A stretch of 9,703 nt of DNA, taken from Gammaproteobacteria bacterium. Lineage in GTDB: Bacteria > Pseudomonadota > Gammaproteobacteria > GCA-001735895. The notes beneath the pieces were generated by a model. It saw only the letters and a list, made by a program, of their open reading frames with translations, was not told where the DNA came from and ran no database searches. This document shows, piece after piece, positions 1 through 7,969 of the stretch (position 1 is its first letter; the number at the start of each line of letters is the position of its first letter). Where the stretch lies: contig JANTFY010000069.1 of the NCBI GenBank assembly GCA_024763185.1, positions 1 to 9,703 on the forward strand. The letters run 5' to 3'. A program made the translations under genes and the position numbers.

Positions 1-2
1 CT

Positions 3-6
3 AGGA
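3..6 (+). promoter_or_regulatory. Shine-Dalgarno for the first minor pilin gene
   Basis: AGGA lies 8 bases before the ATG at 15. It supports that ATG as the true start even though only 14 bases of upstream sequence are visible. The operon promoter is not in the window. Confidence 0.6.
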
Positions 7-14
7 TTCATAGT

Positions 15-509
15 ATGAAATTGAATCAACAACAAGGCTTTACACTGATCGAATTGATGTTTGCTGCCGTTATAGCAGGCATTGTTCTGGCTATTGCAAT
101 CCCCAGCATGAACCAGTTCGTTCAAAATGAGCGACTGACCTCCTACACCAATACTTTAATCACTGACCTGATGCTTGCCAGGGCCGAGGCTGTTAAACAA
201 AACAGGCCAACTATCGTTTGTGTCAGCAGTAATCAAACCAGCTGCACTGCCGGCGAACTGAAAGATGGCTGGATTGTTGGCGTCGATACTGATAATGATG
301 GAACCCTGACTAATGCTGACCAATTGTTAAAGGTTCAACAAGCTATTGAAGGCGATATTAATTCCACTAGCACCATCGGAACCGTCGTGCAATTTGATAG
401 CCGCGGATTCACTCCCAACACCATCGGCACCATTACTATCAGTGATAGCCGTGGGGTCGCCCATCAAAAAGTTTTAAATATCAACCGAACCGGCAGAGTC
501 AGTCGTTGA
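15..509 (+). CDS. fimU: GspH/FimT-family minor pilin (FimU-like)
   Basis: Minor pilin of the type IV pilus that acts with PilV, PilW, PilX and PilE in the priming/tip complex at the inner membrane. The 164-residue protein has a short 8-residue leader ending in Gly8, followed by FTLIE. This is the class III prepilin signal, with cleavage after Gly8, Phe at mature +1 and Glu13 at +5. A hydrophobic helix follows to about residue 30 and includes Pro30 (mature Pro22). The region around LMLARAEAVKQNRP (52-65) is typical of GspH/FimT proteins. Cys69 and Cys77 could form a short disulfide loop. GWIVGVDTDNDG (85-96) is the family's conserved strand plus an Asp-rich turn. The name FimU rather than FimT rests on position directly before pilV; the two are close homologues and this split is inference. 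Confidence 0.9.
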   Translation: MKLNQQQGFTLIELMFAAVIAGIVLAIAIPSMNQFVQNERLTSYTNTLITDLMLARAEAVKQNRPTIVCVSSNQTSCTAGELKDGWIVGVDTDNDGTLTNADQLLKVQQAIEGDINSTSTIGTVVQFDSRGFTPNTIGTITISDSRGVAHQKVLNINRTGRVSR

Positions 510-520
510 GCGAATCAGAC

Positions 521-1027
521 ATGTTATTAAAAACAAATCACAAAATTAAAAAGCAAGCCGGTCTGGGCATGATAGAGGCCTTGATAGCACTACTGGTCAT
601 TTCCATTGGCCTGCTGGGAATTGCCGCTTTACAAATTACCAGCATGCAAAATACCAGCAGCGCTCACTGGCATAGCCAGGCGGTATGGTATAGCTATGAA
701 ATCACTGACCGAATCAGAGCCAATACCATCGACCCGACCAACCCGGTCAATTTCAATTTATATAGTGGCATCGATACCGACACGGATTACGATATGGATT
801 GCCAGACCAATGCCTGCACTGCTGCCCAGATGGTAACTGCCGATGCCCAGGATTGGGACGACTTGGTTTCGCTGCTTCCCTCGGGCAGGGGCATTATCTC
901 TTCCCCAGGCGCCAATACCCTACAGGTTTCTGTCATGTGGAGAGATAACTCTGCAGAAAGCAACTGCACCAATGGCGAACCTGTTGGTTCAGACTTTTCA
1001 TGCTACACGGTGACCATAACGCCATGA
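521..1027 (+). CDS. pilV: Type IV pilus minor pilin PilV
   Basis: Second minor pilin of the operon. From the ATG at 521 the product is 168 residues, with a basic leader ending KQAG (11-14) followed by LGMIE. Cleavage would fall after Gly14, with Glu19 at mature +5. The helix EALIALLVISIGLLGIAALQ (19-38) is characteristic of PilV. The body contains four cysteines (94, 99, 149, 161), which could give two disulfides, and an Asp-rich stretch DTDTDYDMD (85-93). An in-frame TTG at 506 overlaps the fimU stop and would add five residues. I prefer the ATG because the leader is already complete, although neither start has a strong ribosome site (GAGCGA at 508-513 is the best). The stop overlaps the pilW start as ATGA, which suggests translational coupling. 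Confidence 0.9.
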   Translation: MLLKTNHKIKKQAGLGMIEALIALLVISIGLLGIAALQITSMQNTSSAHWHSQAVWYSYEITDRIRANTIDPTNPVNFNLYSGIDTDTDYDMDCQTNACTAAQMVTADAQDWDDLVSLLPSGRGIISSPGANTLQVSVMWRDNSAESNCTNGEPVGSDFSCYTVTITP

Positions 1028-2070
1028 AGAACACACATTTTAAACAATCCGGTTTATCTCTGGTCGAAATACTGGTAGCCCTGGTTATCAGCCTTTTCCT
1101 GCTGGGCGGAATTGTTCAGGTTTACCTGGGCAACAAGGCCACCTATCGTTTTTCTGACGCATCATCCAGGGTTCAGGAGAACGGTCGTTTTGCGCTGGAT
1201 CAGATCACAACCGATGTACGCATGGCTGGATTTTTTGGTTGCGTGGACATGACCTCCAACTCAGACCTCATTCAAAACCATATCGACACCAGCTCGGCTA
1301 ATTATGACCCGAACATTCACGACTATTTGAATCAGCCTCCTGTACTAATTACTGCGAATGCTGGCCTTAATAGCTCCGATGATTTAAGAGTCATGGGCAG
1401 CGGACCCGGACAGGCCAATCTGGTTGATTCTCTCTCTCTGCCAGGATCAGGTGCATTACAGGTCGAGGATTCGATAACAATCGAGCCCCATGACATTATT
1501 TTAATTACCAACTGCTGGACCTCCGATATTTTTGAAGCCACCAATGCAACGGAATCAGGCGGTGAAATCACCATTACTCACACCACTGCAGCCAGCCCAA
1601 GCACACCTGGTAACGGAAATTATAATGGATGTCCTGGCGTCAGCCATTGCCTGAATGGCGGTATGCCAACCAGCCTCGATGCCGAATACACAACCGATAA
1701 CACATCAATTTATTCCTTACAGGCCGTAAATTATTCTATTCAGGCTTCTGCCAGTGGTAGTGGCGAGCCTGCATTATGGCGATCAGTAAATGGCGATAAT
1801 CAGGAATTAATCGAAGGCATTGAGCAAATGATCGCTATATATGCTATCGACACCGATGGTGATGGCGCACCTAATCAGTATCAGGACAGTACTGCCGCAG
1901 TTAACTTTGCCCAGGTCACCGCTATCCGCGTATTCCTAGTGGTACGTTCCGACAATGATTTCGTATTGGAAAACAACCAGACCTACCGCCTGAATGGCAC
2001 CAATATAACTGCAGCTGATAGACGTCTACGCCAGGTCTTTTCAGTCACCATTGATTTACGGAATAGGTAA
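1024..2070 (+). CDS. pilW: Type IV pilus minor pilin PilW
   Basis: Largest of the minor pilins, 348 residues from the ATG at 1024, which overlaps the pilV stop (ATGA). The leader ends at Gly10 and is followed by LSLVE, so Glu15 is mature +5. A hydrophobic helix runs to about residue 34. Residues 50-73 (VQENGRFALDQI, then DVRMAGFFGC) carry the PilW family hallmark. An Asp-rich turn, DTDGDG (276-281), follows a hydrophobic strand. PilW works with PilX, PilV, FimU and PilE to prime the pilus and to place PilY1 at the tip. An in-frame ATG at 1000 would put eight extra residues before the leader. The 1024 start gives the usual leader length and the coupling overlap, so it is preferred. Confidence 0.92.
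   Translation: MKNTHFKQSGLSLVEILVALVISLFLLGGIVQVYLGNKATYRFSDASSRVQENGRFALDQITTDVRMAGFFGCVDMTSNSDLIQNHIDTSSANYDPNIHDYLNQPPVLITANAGLNSSDDLRVMGSGPGQANLVDSLSLPGSGALQVEDSITIEPHDIILITNCWTSDIFEATNATESGGEITITHTTAASPSTPGNGNYNGCPGVSHCLNGGMPTSLDAEYTTDNTSIYSLQAVNYSIQASASGSGEPALWRSVNGDNQELIEGIEQMIAIYAIDTDGDGAPNQYQDSTAAVNFAQVTAIRVFLVVRSDNDFVLENNQTYRLNGTNITAADRRLRQVFSVTIDLRNR
2065..2068 (+). promoter_or_regulatory. Ribosome binding site that sets the pilX start
   Basis: AGGT lies 6 bases before the ATG at 2075 and overlaps the pilW stop codon. It favours 2075 over the upstream in-frame TTG at 2051, which lies inside pilW and would make an abnormally long leader. Confidence 0.5.
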
Positions 2071-2074
2071 TAAC

Positions 2075-2599
2075 ATGTTGAATTTCAATATCAAACAACA
2101 ATCTGGAGCAGCCCTGGTTGTCAGCCTGATCATATTGCTGGCCATGACCCTGGTTGGAATCACGTCAATGAAAAGCTCTTCCACAGAAATAACCATGGCC
2201 GGTAACCTGCGCGAGTCAGGCCTAAGCTTTCAGGCTGCAGAAGCAGGGCTCAGTGCCGCTGAACAAATTTTAGAGAGTGGTAACGATCCTGCAAATTTAC
2301 TGGGGCAGGACACTGCTGATCCCAACTATCTACTTAACACCACCTGGAATTCCGCTGCAGCCACTACGACCACGGTTTCTCTCGCCAACATATCAACTAA
2401 TCCACGTTATATCGTCAAGTATCTTGGCCGATGGGACCCAGATTCGAATGTCAGCAAGCTGGACCCAGGTTTTTCCGGCTATGGTTTTTCTTCATCAGCC
2501 CAAAGAATCGACTATTTCCGCTCAACAGCCCGTGGATTCGGCCAGACCGGCAACACCTTTAGAACCGTTCAGTCTTTTTACGGACGACGAAGCAATTAA
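2075..2599 (+). CDS. pilX: Type IV pilus minor pilin PilX
   Basis: A 174-residue minor pilin of the PilX (GspK-like) type. The leader ends KQQSG (7-11), followed by AALVVSLIILLAM. Mature position +5 is Val16, not the Glu found in the other pilins here. This matches the PilX family, whose members commonly open with GAALVVSL. The signatures MAGNLRE (41-47) and FQAAEAGLSAAE (52-63) are the conserved PilX N-domain motifs. In Pseudomonas-type systems PilX joins the priming complex and helps link it to PilY1. It begins 4 bases after the pilW stop and is followed immediately by pilY1, consistent with one operon. Confidence 0.9.
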   Translation: MLNFNIKQQSGAALVVSLIILLAMTLVGITSMKSSSTEITMAGNLRESGLSFQAAEAGLSAAEQILESGNDPANLLGQDTADPNYLLNTTWNSAAATTTTVSLANISTNPRYIVKYLGRWDPDSNVSKLDPGFSGYGFSSSAQRIDYFRSTARGFGQTGNTFRTVQSFYGRRSN

Positions 2600-2606
2600 A
2601 TGAAGC

Positions 2607-5600
2607 ATGGTAAATACTATGAATGCTAAAACTAAAAAACTCGGACTTTCAACTTCAGTCAGTTTATTAATCACCCTCAGTGCTAGCAATGCCTTTGGCG
2701 CTCTGGGACCTTTATCAGACACCCCGCTGTTTGTCACAACAGCTGTTGAGCCCAATGTATTCCTGACCCTGGATGACTCGGGCAGCATGGACTGGGAGGC
2801 ACTGGTACCGAATTCAGGCGATTTTCCCTGGTATAACGGCGTCACTTCAGAAAATGGAGACTGGCAGGCTTATCTGCACCCTGGCTGGGAAGATTACCAG
2901 TATTACAGCTACGATTCCTACAACGACAGAGACCGCAATATAATTCCGCCCGCAGGCTATTCCAATACCTCAAGCGATGCTTATATCCAGAGCTTCTGGG
3001 TGATGCAGAATCATAACTACAATAAAATATATTATAACCCGGCCACCACCTATTCGCCGTGGCCTGGCATAGACGAAGATACCGGGCTTCCTTTTACTGA
3101 TGCCGATATCACCAATATACTCAGGGACCCTACCAGAAAGACTTACAGCACAAGTGATTTAACACAAAATTTTGATTATTACGATAATATTGACACCGGT
3201 TCTTTAATACCCAATATTGCTTACCTGCCCAGTTATTACACCTGGACAGACGACAACGGCAATGGAACGGTCGAGGTTGATGAGCCCCATACCTTGATAG
3301 AAATTCGACCGACAACAACCACCTATCCTTCCGGACGCAGTTACGCGGAAGAAATTCAAAACTTTGCCAACTGGTTCCAGTACTACCGTAAAAGAGAATT
3401 TGCCACCAAGGCAACCATTGGCGGTGTAATTTACAAAGAGACGGGAACACGCATGGGACTCAGACTGATCAATGGAGGGCACCGGGAAAACCTTGCATCC
3501 ATGTCTGACAGCTCGAATAAACAGAACCTGTTAGATAGATTCTATGGCATTAACTCCAATTCTGGCACCCCTCTACGAAGAGCCCTCAAGTACACCGGAC
3601 AAATGTACCAATCGTCTTCCTATAATGGCGACTATGCTATCCTGCCGGCGGCCGATGGCGGTGAATGTCAGCAAAACTTCACCATCTTGATGACCGATGG
3701 TTTCTGGAATGGTTATAGCCCGGACGTGGGCAACGCCGACCGAAGCACCGACAGTACCGGATTTGATGGCGACCAGACCGAATCCAACGATGGCGGGAAT
3801 TATGAAGATAACAGTGACAACACCTTGGCTGATGTGGCGATGTATTTTTACGAAAGAGACTTAAGAGGAGATCTTGCCAACCGAGTACCCACCACACCCG
3901 GGGTCGACCTGGCCGAACACCAGCACATGGTAACCTATACCGTTTCGTTTGGTTTGTCCGGAACGCTGGACCCCGAAACCTATGACCCCCTTGCAACCGG
4001 GTTTAGCTGGCCTATCCCCAACAATGATACCCGCAAGGTTGATGATCTGTTACATGCCGCCTATAACGGTCGCGGTTTATACCTGAGCGCAAACAACCCG
4101 GTGGAACTTGAATCTGCCCTGAAAGCCGCGCTGGAGGATATTGATGAACGTAAAGCCACTTCTTCCGCAGTATCCGTAACCTCGGCCCGATTGACCACAG
4201 AATCAGTCGTTTATGTTTCCGAATTTAACACCAATGGCTGGCAGGGTACCATCTACGCCTACCCCATTGTTGAAGATGCAGACGGTTTACTTTCTCTGGA
4301 CCTGACCAACCCCACGGAAGCAGCCCATGCGCTGGCAGCGCAGGTTGACGGTTCGGGCTACAACAGCAGAACCGTGCTTACCATGGATGATGGCGCCAGC
4401 GGAGGCAGCGAGGGCGTGCCTTTTCGCTGGGATAACCTGACTGACGCCATGAAAGCCGATTTACGTGTCAATCCCCAGGGCAATAATGATTCCGACACAA
4501 TTGCCCAGGCACGCCTTGACTATCTGCGCGGAGACAACTCAAATGAAGGCCAGGGCTACCAGTTCCGCGAAAGGAGCAAAATCACTGTTGGCGGTTCTGA
4601 ACTGACCAATGTGCTCGGCGATATTGTTCACTCAGGCCCCGTTTATGTTGCCAAGCCCAATCTTAACTGGCCGGATGAAGCACCATTTCCTACCGGCTCC
4701 AATGCCTATTCAGAATATAAAGAAGGCCAGGAAAACCGCGATGGTTTCATATACGTCGGTGCCAATGATGGCATGGTACATGGCTTCAGGGAGTCTGACA
4801 TGCAGGAAGTTCTGGCCTACATCCCCAGCAACCTGTTTTCGACCGACACAGACCAGGGCCTGCATTACCTGACCAACCCGGATTATCTGCATCGTTATTA
4901 TAACGATCTGACTCCTACAGTTTCAGATATCTATATCGACTCTGGCACCGGCCCAGCCTGGCACACGGTTGTTGTTGCAGGGCAACGTGGCGGTGGGCGA
5001 GGTTATTCAGCACTGAATGTGACCAATCCATCCTCATTCTCCGAGGCCAATGCTGAAAACATTGTTATGTGGGAATTCAATAGCGACGATGATGCTGACC
5101 TGGGTTACACCTTCAGCCGGGTTCAGATCGGCATGACCAATGACAACGAATGGGTGGCCATTTTTGGCAATGGTTATAACAGTGATGGTGACGGACAGGC
5201 CAAGTTATTCATCGTAAAAATTGAAGAGGGCATTGATGGTACCTGGGTCGCCTCGGACTATACAAAAATCTCTACCGGCACCGGCAGCGTGGCAAACCCG
5301 AATGGACTGGCCACACCCGCTCTGGCAGACCTGGATGGTAACGGCACCATCGACCGTGCCTATGCCGGCGACCTGAACGGCGACCTGTGGGCGTTTGACC
5401 TGTCTGCATCCGCAACCACTGGCTGGACACTGGCTTATGGCAGCAATCCCCTGTTCAATACCATCGACAATCGCCCGATAACCACACAACCCGCGTTATC
5501 TTTCCACCCCAGCGTCTCTACCACCAATTCGAATGAGCCCAATGTCATGGTTGCAGTTGGTAGTGGTCAATACATGGTGGATGGCGACAAAAATTCCACG

Positions 5601-6125
5601 CACGATAACTACTTTTATGGTATCTGGGATCATGGCAGTTCGAACCTGACATCAAGTAACCTTGTTGAACAAACCTTCAGAAGTGGTTTTACGGATCGCG
5701 TATTAACCCAGAACCCTGTTAGTTATTCGACTAACGATCATGGTTGGTTTATCTCGCTGGTGGATAGTGGAGAACGCGCAGTAACCAACCCGATAATTCG
5801 CAGCGGTTACGTATACTTCAACACCAATGTACCCTCAGCGGATGCCTGCTCATCAGGTGGATACGGCTATCGATTTGTGGTCGATCTTGAAACCGGTGGC
5901 ACACCCGAAGAACCGGTGGTTGATACAGATCAAACCCCCGGAACCGTTGATGACGGGGATACCATTGATGGCACCAATGTCCGATCAGCCGAACGTTTTG
6001 AACGTCTATTAACCGATGACACCATTACCCAAAGGCATCTTCTTAACCAAAGAGAATTGAGGGCCGTAAGAGATGCCCCGACCCGTTCAACCGGACGTAT
6101 ATCCTGGCAGGAGTTATTACAATGA
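2607..6125 (+). CDS. pilY1: Type IV pilus tip adhesin/retraction regulator PilY1
   Basis: Secreted tip protein of 1172 residues, close to the roughly 1160 of P. aeruginosa PilY1. The N-terminus has a basic signal peptide (residues 5 to about 31). A von Willebrand A-like domain follows: MIDAS motif DDSGS (D56, S58, S60), Thr321 in SGTPLRRAL and Asp364 in LMTDG. A long insert carries the usual NKIYYNP motif (139-145) and an EF-hand-like loop at 215-226. The C-terminal beta-propeller (Neisseria PilC type) starts near GDIVHSGPVYV (671-681) and includes YVGANDGMVHGF (716-727). Its calcium loop is DLDGNGTID (908-916). RGD occurs at 420-422 and 641-643. An acidic linker (about 1100-1130) precedes a basic tail ending in ISWQELLQ. 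The start is uncertain: ATG 2619 is equally possible and neither has a well-spaced ribosome site. The role in adhesion and calcium-controlled retraction comes from the family. Confidence 0.94.
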   Translation: MVNTMNAKTKKLGLSTSVSLLITLSASNAFGALGPLSDTPLFVTTAVEPNVFLTLDDSGSMDWEALVPNSGDFPWYNGVTSENGDWQAYLHPGWEDYQYYSYDSYNDRDRNIIPPAGYSNTSSDAYIQSFWVMQNHNYNKIYYNPATTYSPWPGIDEDTGLPFTDADITNILRDPTRKTYSTSDLTQNFDYYDNIDTGSLIPNIAYLPSYYTWTDDNGNGTVEVDEPHTLIEIRPTTTTYPSGRSYAEEIQNFANWFQYYRKREFATKATIGGVIYKETGTRMGLRLINGGHRENLASMSDSSNKQNLLDRFYGINSNSGTPLRRALKYTGQMYQSSSYNGDYAILPAADGGECQQNFTILMTDGFWNGYSPDVGNADRSTDSTGFDGDQTESNDGGNYEDNSDNTLADVAMYFYERDLRGDLANRVPTTPGVDLAEHQHMVTYTVSFGLSGTLDPETYDPLATGFSWPIPNNDTRKVDDLLHAAYNGRGLYLSANNPVELESALKAALEDIDERKATSSAVSVTSARLTTESVVYVSEFNTNGWQGTIYAYPIVEDADGLLSLDLTNPTEAAHALAAQVDGSGYNSRTVLTMDDGASGGSEGVPFRWDNLTDAMKADLRVNPQGNNDSDTIAQARLDYLRGDNSNEGQGYQFRERSKITVGGSELTNVLGDIVHSGPVYVAKPNLNWPDEAPFPTGSNAYSEYKEGQENRDGFIYVGANDGMVHGFRESDMQEVLAYIPSNLFSTDTDQGLHYLTNPDYLHRYYNDLTPTVSDIYIDSGTGPAWHTVVVAGQRGGGRGYSALNVTNPSSFSEANAENIVMWEFNSDDDADLGYTFSRVQIGMTNDNEWVAIFGNGYNSDGDGQAKLFIVKIEEGIDGTWVASDYTKISTGTGSVANPNGLATPALADLDGNGTIDRAYAGDLNGDLWAFDLSASATTGWTLAYGSNPLFNTIDNRPITTQPALSFHPSVSTTNSNEPNVMVAVGSGQYMVDGDKNSTHDNYFYGIWDHGSSNLTSSNLVEQTFRSGFTDRVLTQNPVSYSTNDHGWFISLVDSGERAVTNPIIRSGYVYFNTNVPSADACSSGGYGYRFVVDLETGGTPEEPVVDTDQTPGTVDDGDTIDGTNVRSAERFERLLTDDTITQRHLLNQRELRAVRDAPTRSTGRISWQELLQ
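6109..6113 (+). promoter_or_regulatory. Strong Shine-Dalgarno for the pilY2-like gene
   Basis: AGGAG lies inside the 3' end of pilY1, 8 bases before the ATG at 6122. It fixes that start rather than the in-frame ATG at 6146, and is the best ribosome site in the pilin operon. Confidence 0.65.
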
Positions 6126-6424
6126 TATCCTTACACGCAAAAAATATGTTTAAAATACTGGCACTGTCCTTAATACTTTCGCCGCTATCAAGTTGGGCAA
6201 GCAGCAACCTGATAGCCAATGGCAAAATTGAGGAAATCAGCTCTAACCACATCATTATTACTGACACAAGGTTTAAAATATTACCGACGGTCAAGGTGTT
6301 TTTGGATGGCAAGAAACCCTTGCGGTTACAGGATTTGAAAAAAGGTGATTTTGTAAGATTGCATTTACTTAACATCAACAATACAGATCAGGTTGATAAA
6401 ATTAATATGTTAACCAACCCCTAG
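6122..6424 (+). CDS. pilY2: Small exported PilY2-like protein
   Basis: A 100-residue protein encoded between pilY1 and pilE, the place and size of PilY2 in Pseudomonas-type operons. Residues 1-26 look like a signal peptide: charged start, hydrophobic core LALSLILSPL, then SSWA as a plausible cleavage site. The mature part is a short beta-rich domain: GKIEEISSNHIIITDTRFKI, a strand with KVFLDG, then LQDLKKGDFVRLHLL. This pattern of alternating strands and 'DLKKGD' is shared by PilY2 and DUF5666-type small beta-barrel proteins. It has no cysteines. The start overlaps the pilY1 stop as ATGA, so its output is probably tied to pilY1. The gene is visibly more A+T rich than pilY1. Assignment rests mainly on context; its biochemical role is not established. 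Confidence 0.62.
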   Translation: MISLHAKNMFKILALSLILSPLSSWASSNLIANGKIEEISSNHIIITDTRFKILPTVKVFLDGKKPLRLQDLKKGDFVRLHLLNINNTDQVDKINMLTNP

Positions 6425-6460
6425 TCATCTCGATCAATGACCGAAACCGAGCATACTTTT

Positions 6461-6853
6461 ATGAATAAATATCACGCCCAGGGTTTTACGCTGTTAGAGC
6501 TAATGCTTGTTGTGGCCATAGTCTCAATTCTGGCGACCTTAGCTACCGGCTTTTATGGTGATTACGTAACTAAAGCCAAATGCACGGATGGACGCGCCGG
6601 GCTAACTCAAATGGCCTCCACTCTGGAAAAATGCAAAGCAGTCTACGGCACCTACGATAATGCAAACTGTTCTGCAGCTAATGGTACTTCGCCTGACGGA
6701 GACTTCAATATCACAATAGCCAGAACCGCAACAACTTTTGATCTCACGGCTACCGGTACGGGAGGTGCAGCGGCTAGCAACAATACTTTTTGTCCGACTA
6801 TCACTCTTGATGAACTGGGCGTACAGGGAGGCACCGGCTCATCTCCCTGGTAG
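6461..6853 (+). CDS. pilE: Type IV minor pilin PilE
   Basis: Last gene of the minor pilin operon. From ATG 6461 the product is 130 residues with an 8-residue leader ending at Gly8, followed by FTLLE (Glu13 at mature +5) and a hydrophobic helix to about residue 28. KAKCTDGRAGLTQMASTLEKC (38-58) corresponds to the conserved PilE alpha-helical segment after the membrane helix. Cysteines at 41, 58, 70 and 111 could form two disulfides. Unlike the FimU-like protein, it lacks Pro at mature +22 (Gly30 instead). The in-frame ATG at 6437 would put eight extra residues before the leader and has no ribosome site; 6461 has only a weak GAG at 6449-6451. The gene starts 36 bases after the pilY2-like gene and is followed directly by a terminator. 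Confidence 0.88.
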   Translation: MNKYHAQGFTLLELMLVVAIVSILATLATGFYGDYVTKAKCTDGRAGLTQMASTLEKCKAVYGTYDNANCSAANGTSPDGDFNITIARTATTFDLTATGTGGAAASNNTFCPTITLDELGVQGGTGSSPW

Positions 6854-6864
6854 AAACTCCCTCT

Positions 6865-6894
6865 CTCACACTTTACAAAGGGCTCTGATATAAT
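6865..6894 (+). promoter_or_regulatory. Candidate sigma-70 promoter inside the terminator
   Basis: A perfect TATAAT sits at 6889-6894, across the loop of the terminator hairpin. CTCACA at 6865-6870 matches TTGACA at four of six bases with an 18-base spacer. Transcription would begin near 6901 and leave only about 23 bases before the PP-loop gene start at 6924. The -10 could be a chance product of the hairpin sequence, so this is a tentative call. Confidence 0.35.
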
Positions 6895-6909
6895 CAGGGC
6901 CCTTTTTTT
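6877..6909 (+). terminator. Rho-independent terminator of the minor pilin operon
   Basis: Left arm AAAGGGCTCTGAT (6877-6889) pairs with right arm ATCAGGGCCCTTT (6893-6905) over 13 pairs, one a G-U wobble, around a 3-base loop. A run of seven T (6903-6909) follows. It lies 23 bases after the pilE stop and 15 bases before the next gene. Confidence 0.93.
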
Positions 6910-6923
6910 ATGCCCTTAAGCTC

Positions 6924-7967
6924 ATGCAACGAAAAGCCGTATCACTGATTTCCGGAGGCCTGGATTCATTACTTGCCACCAAGGCCATCATGGAACAGGG
7001 CATTCACGTCGAGGGCATCAACTTTTTTACCGGTTTTTGTGTCGAGGGACATACCCACGCCATTCGTAAAAAAGACAAAGCCAAGCCCAAACGCAACAAC
7101 GCCCTGTGGGTTGCCGAAAAACTGGGCATTAAACTGCATATTATTGATATCGTTGATGAATACAAGGATGTCGTCATCAACCCCAAACACGGTTACGGCG
7201 CTAACCTGAACCCCTGCCTGGATTGCAAAATCTTCATGGTACACAAGGCTTTTGAATGGATTAAAAAAAATAATTTTGATTTCATCATTACCGGCGAGGT
7301 GATGGGCCAGCGTCCCATGTCGCAACGCAAACAAACCATGCCTATTATCTCTCACGAGTCTGGCGCTGAAGACCTTTTACTGCGACCCTTGTGCGCAAAA
7401 AACCTGCCTGAAACCAAAGCAGAACGGGAGGGCTGGGTAAACCGCGACCAATTATTCGATTTTTCTGGCCGCTCGCGTAAGCCGCAAATACAACTGGCTA
7501 AAAAATACGGCTTTGAAGACTACGCCCAACCCGCTGGGGGCTGTTGCTTTCTGACCGATGAAAATTACTCGGTCAAGCTGCAGGACTTGTGGGACAACCG
7601 TGGAGAAAAAAAATACGACCTCGATGACATCATGCTGCTCAAAGTCGGGCGCCATATTCGTCCGCGGCCGGATTATAAAATCATCATGGCCCGTGAAGAG
7701 GGCGAAACGCGATTTCTGAGCGGTTACAAGAAACAGTTTCAGTCCATCAAAACCACCAGCCATGCCGGTCCCCTGGCCCTGATTGATGGACCGCCCCTGG
7801 ATCAGGACCAGATTGAACTGGCCAGTGCCATCATTGCACGATTCAGTAAGGGAAAAAATGCAGACCGGGTGGAACTGGATTACAGCCTGCCTGGAAGCGA
7901 ACCACAAACGGTATCGGTGAAACCACTGCAGCCTTCTGAAATCCCCCAAAACTGGTATCTTCTGTAA
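6924..7967 (+). CDS. MnmA/ThiI-like PP-loop ATPase, probable RNA thiolation enzyme
   Basis: A 347-residue cytoplasmic enzyme of the PP-loop (adenylating) family. The nucleotide loop SGGLDSLL is at 10-17. NPCLDCK (96-102) holds a CxxC pair (Cys98, Cys101), and AGGCCFLTDENYS (204-216) holds Cys207 and Cys208. These positions resemble the two catalytic cysteines of MnmA, which activates a tRNA uridine with ATP and receives persulfide sulfur. TGEVMGQRPMSQ (123-134) is a further conserved PP-loop segment. Residues from about 235 onward (DIMLLKVGRHIRPRPDYKII, then a Gly/Pro-rich linker and an alpha/beta stretch) fit an NFACT-R-like RNA-binding domain. The adjacent TusA gene supports sulfur transfer. 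The modified RNA and base are unknown; it is not MnmA or ThiI itself. The start has no clear Shine-Dalgarno, but the PP-loop sits at the expected distance from it. Confidence 0.82.
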   Translation: MQRKAVSLISGGLDSLLATKAIMEQGIHVEGINFFTGFCVEGHTHAIRKKDKAKPKRNNALWVAEKLGIKLHIIDIVDEYKDVVINPKHGYGANLNPCLDCKIFMVHKAFEWIKKNNFDFIITGEVMGQRPMSQRKQTMPIISHESGAEDLLLRPLCAKNLPETKAEREGWVNRDQLFDFSGRSRKPQIQLAKKYGFEDYAQPAGGCCFLTDENYSVKLQDLWDNRGEKKYDLDDIMLLKVGRHIRPRPDYKIIMAREEGETRFLSGYKKQFQSIKTTSHAGPLALIDGPPLDQDQIELASAIIARFSKGKNADRVELDYSLPGSEPQTVSVKPLQPSEIPQNWYLL

Positions 7968-7969
7968 TC

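Noticed and set aside
285..302. Asp-rich loop in the FimU-like protein as a dockerin or EF-hand domain
   Set aside because: A single short turn in a GspH-type strand pair is common in this family and is not a separate domain.
2600..2626. ATG directly after the pilX stop (TAAATG) as a pilY1 start
   Set aside because: It is in a different frame from PilY1 and reaches a stop within nine codons.
6969..7355. Minus-strand open frames inside the PP-loop gene and elsewhere (for example 7452-7949, 8024-8386)
   Set aside because: Their products show no recognisable domain and lie antisense to well-supported genes. They look like by-products of codon bias.
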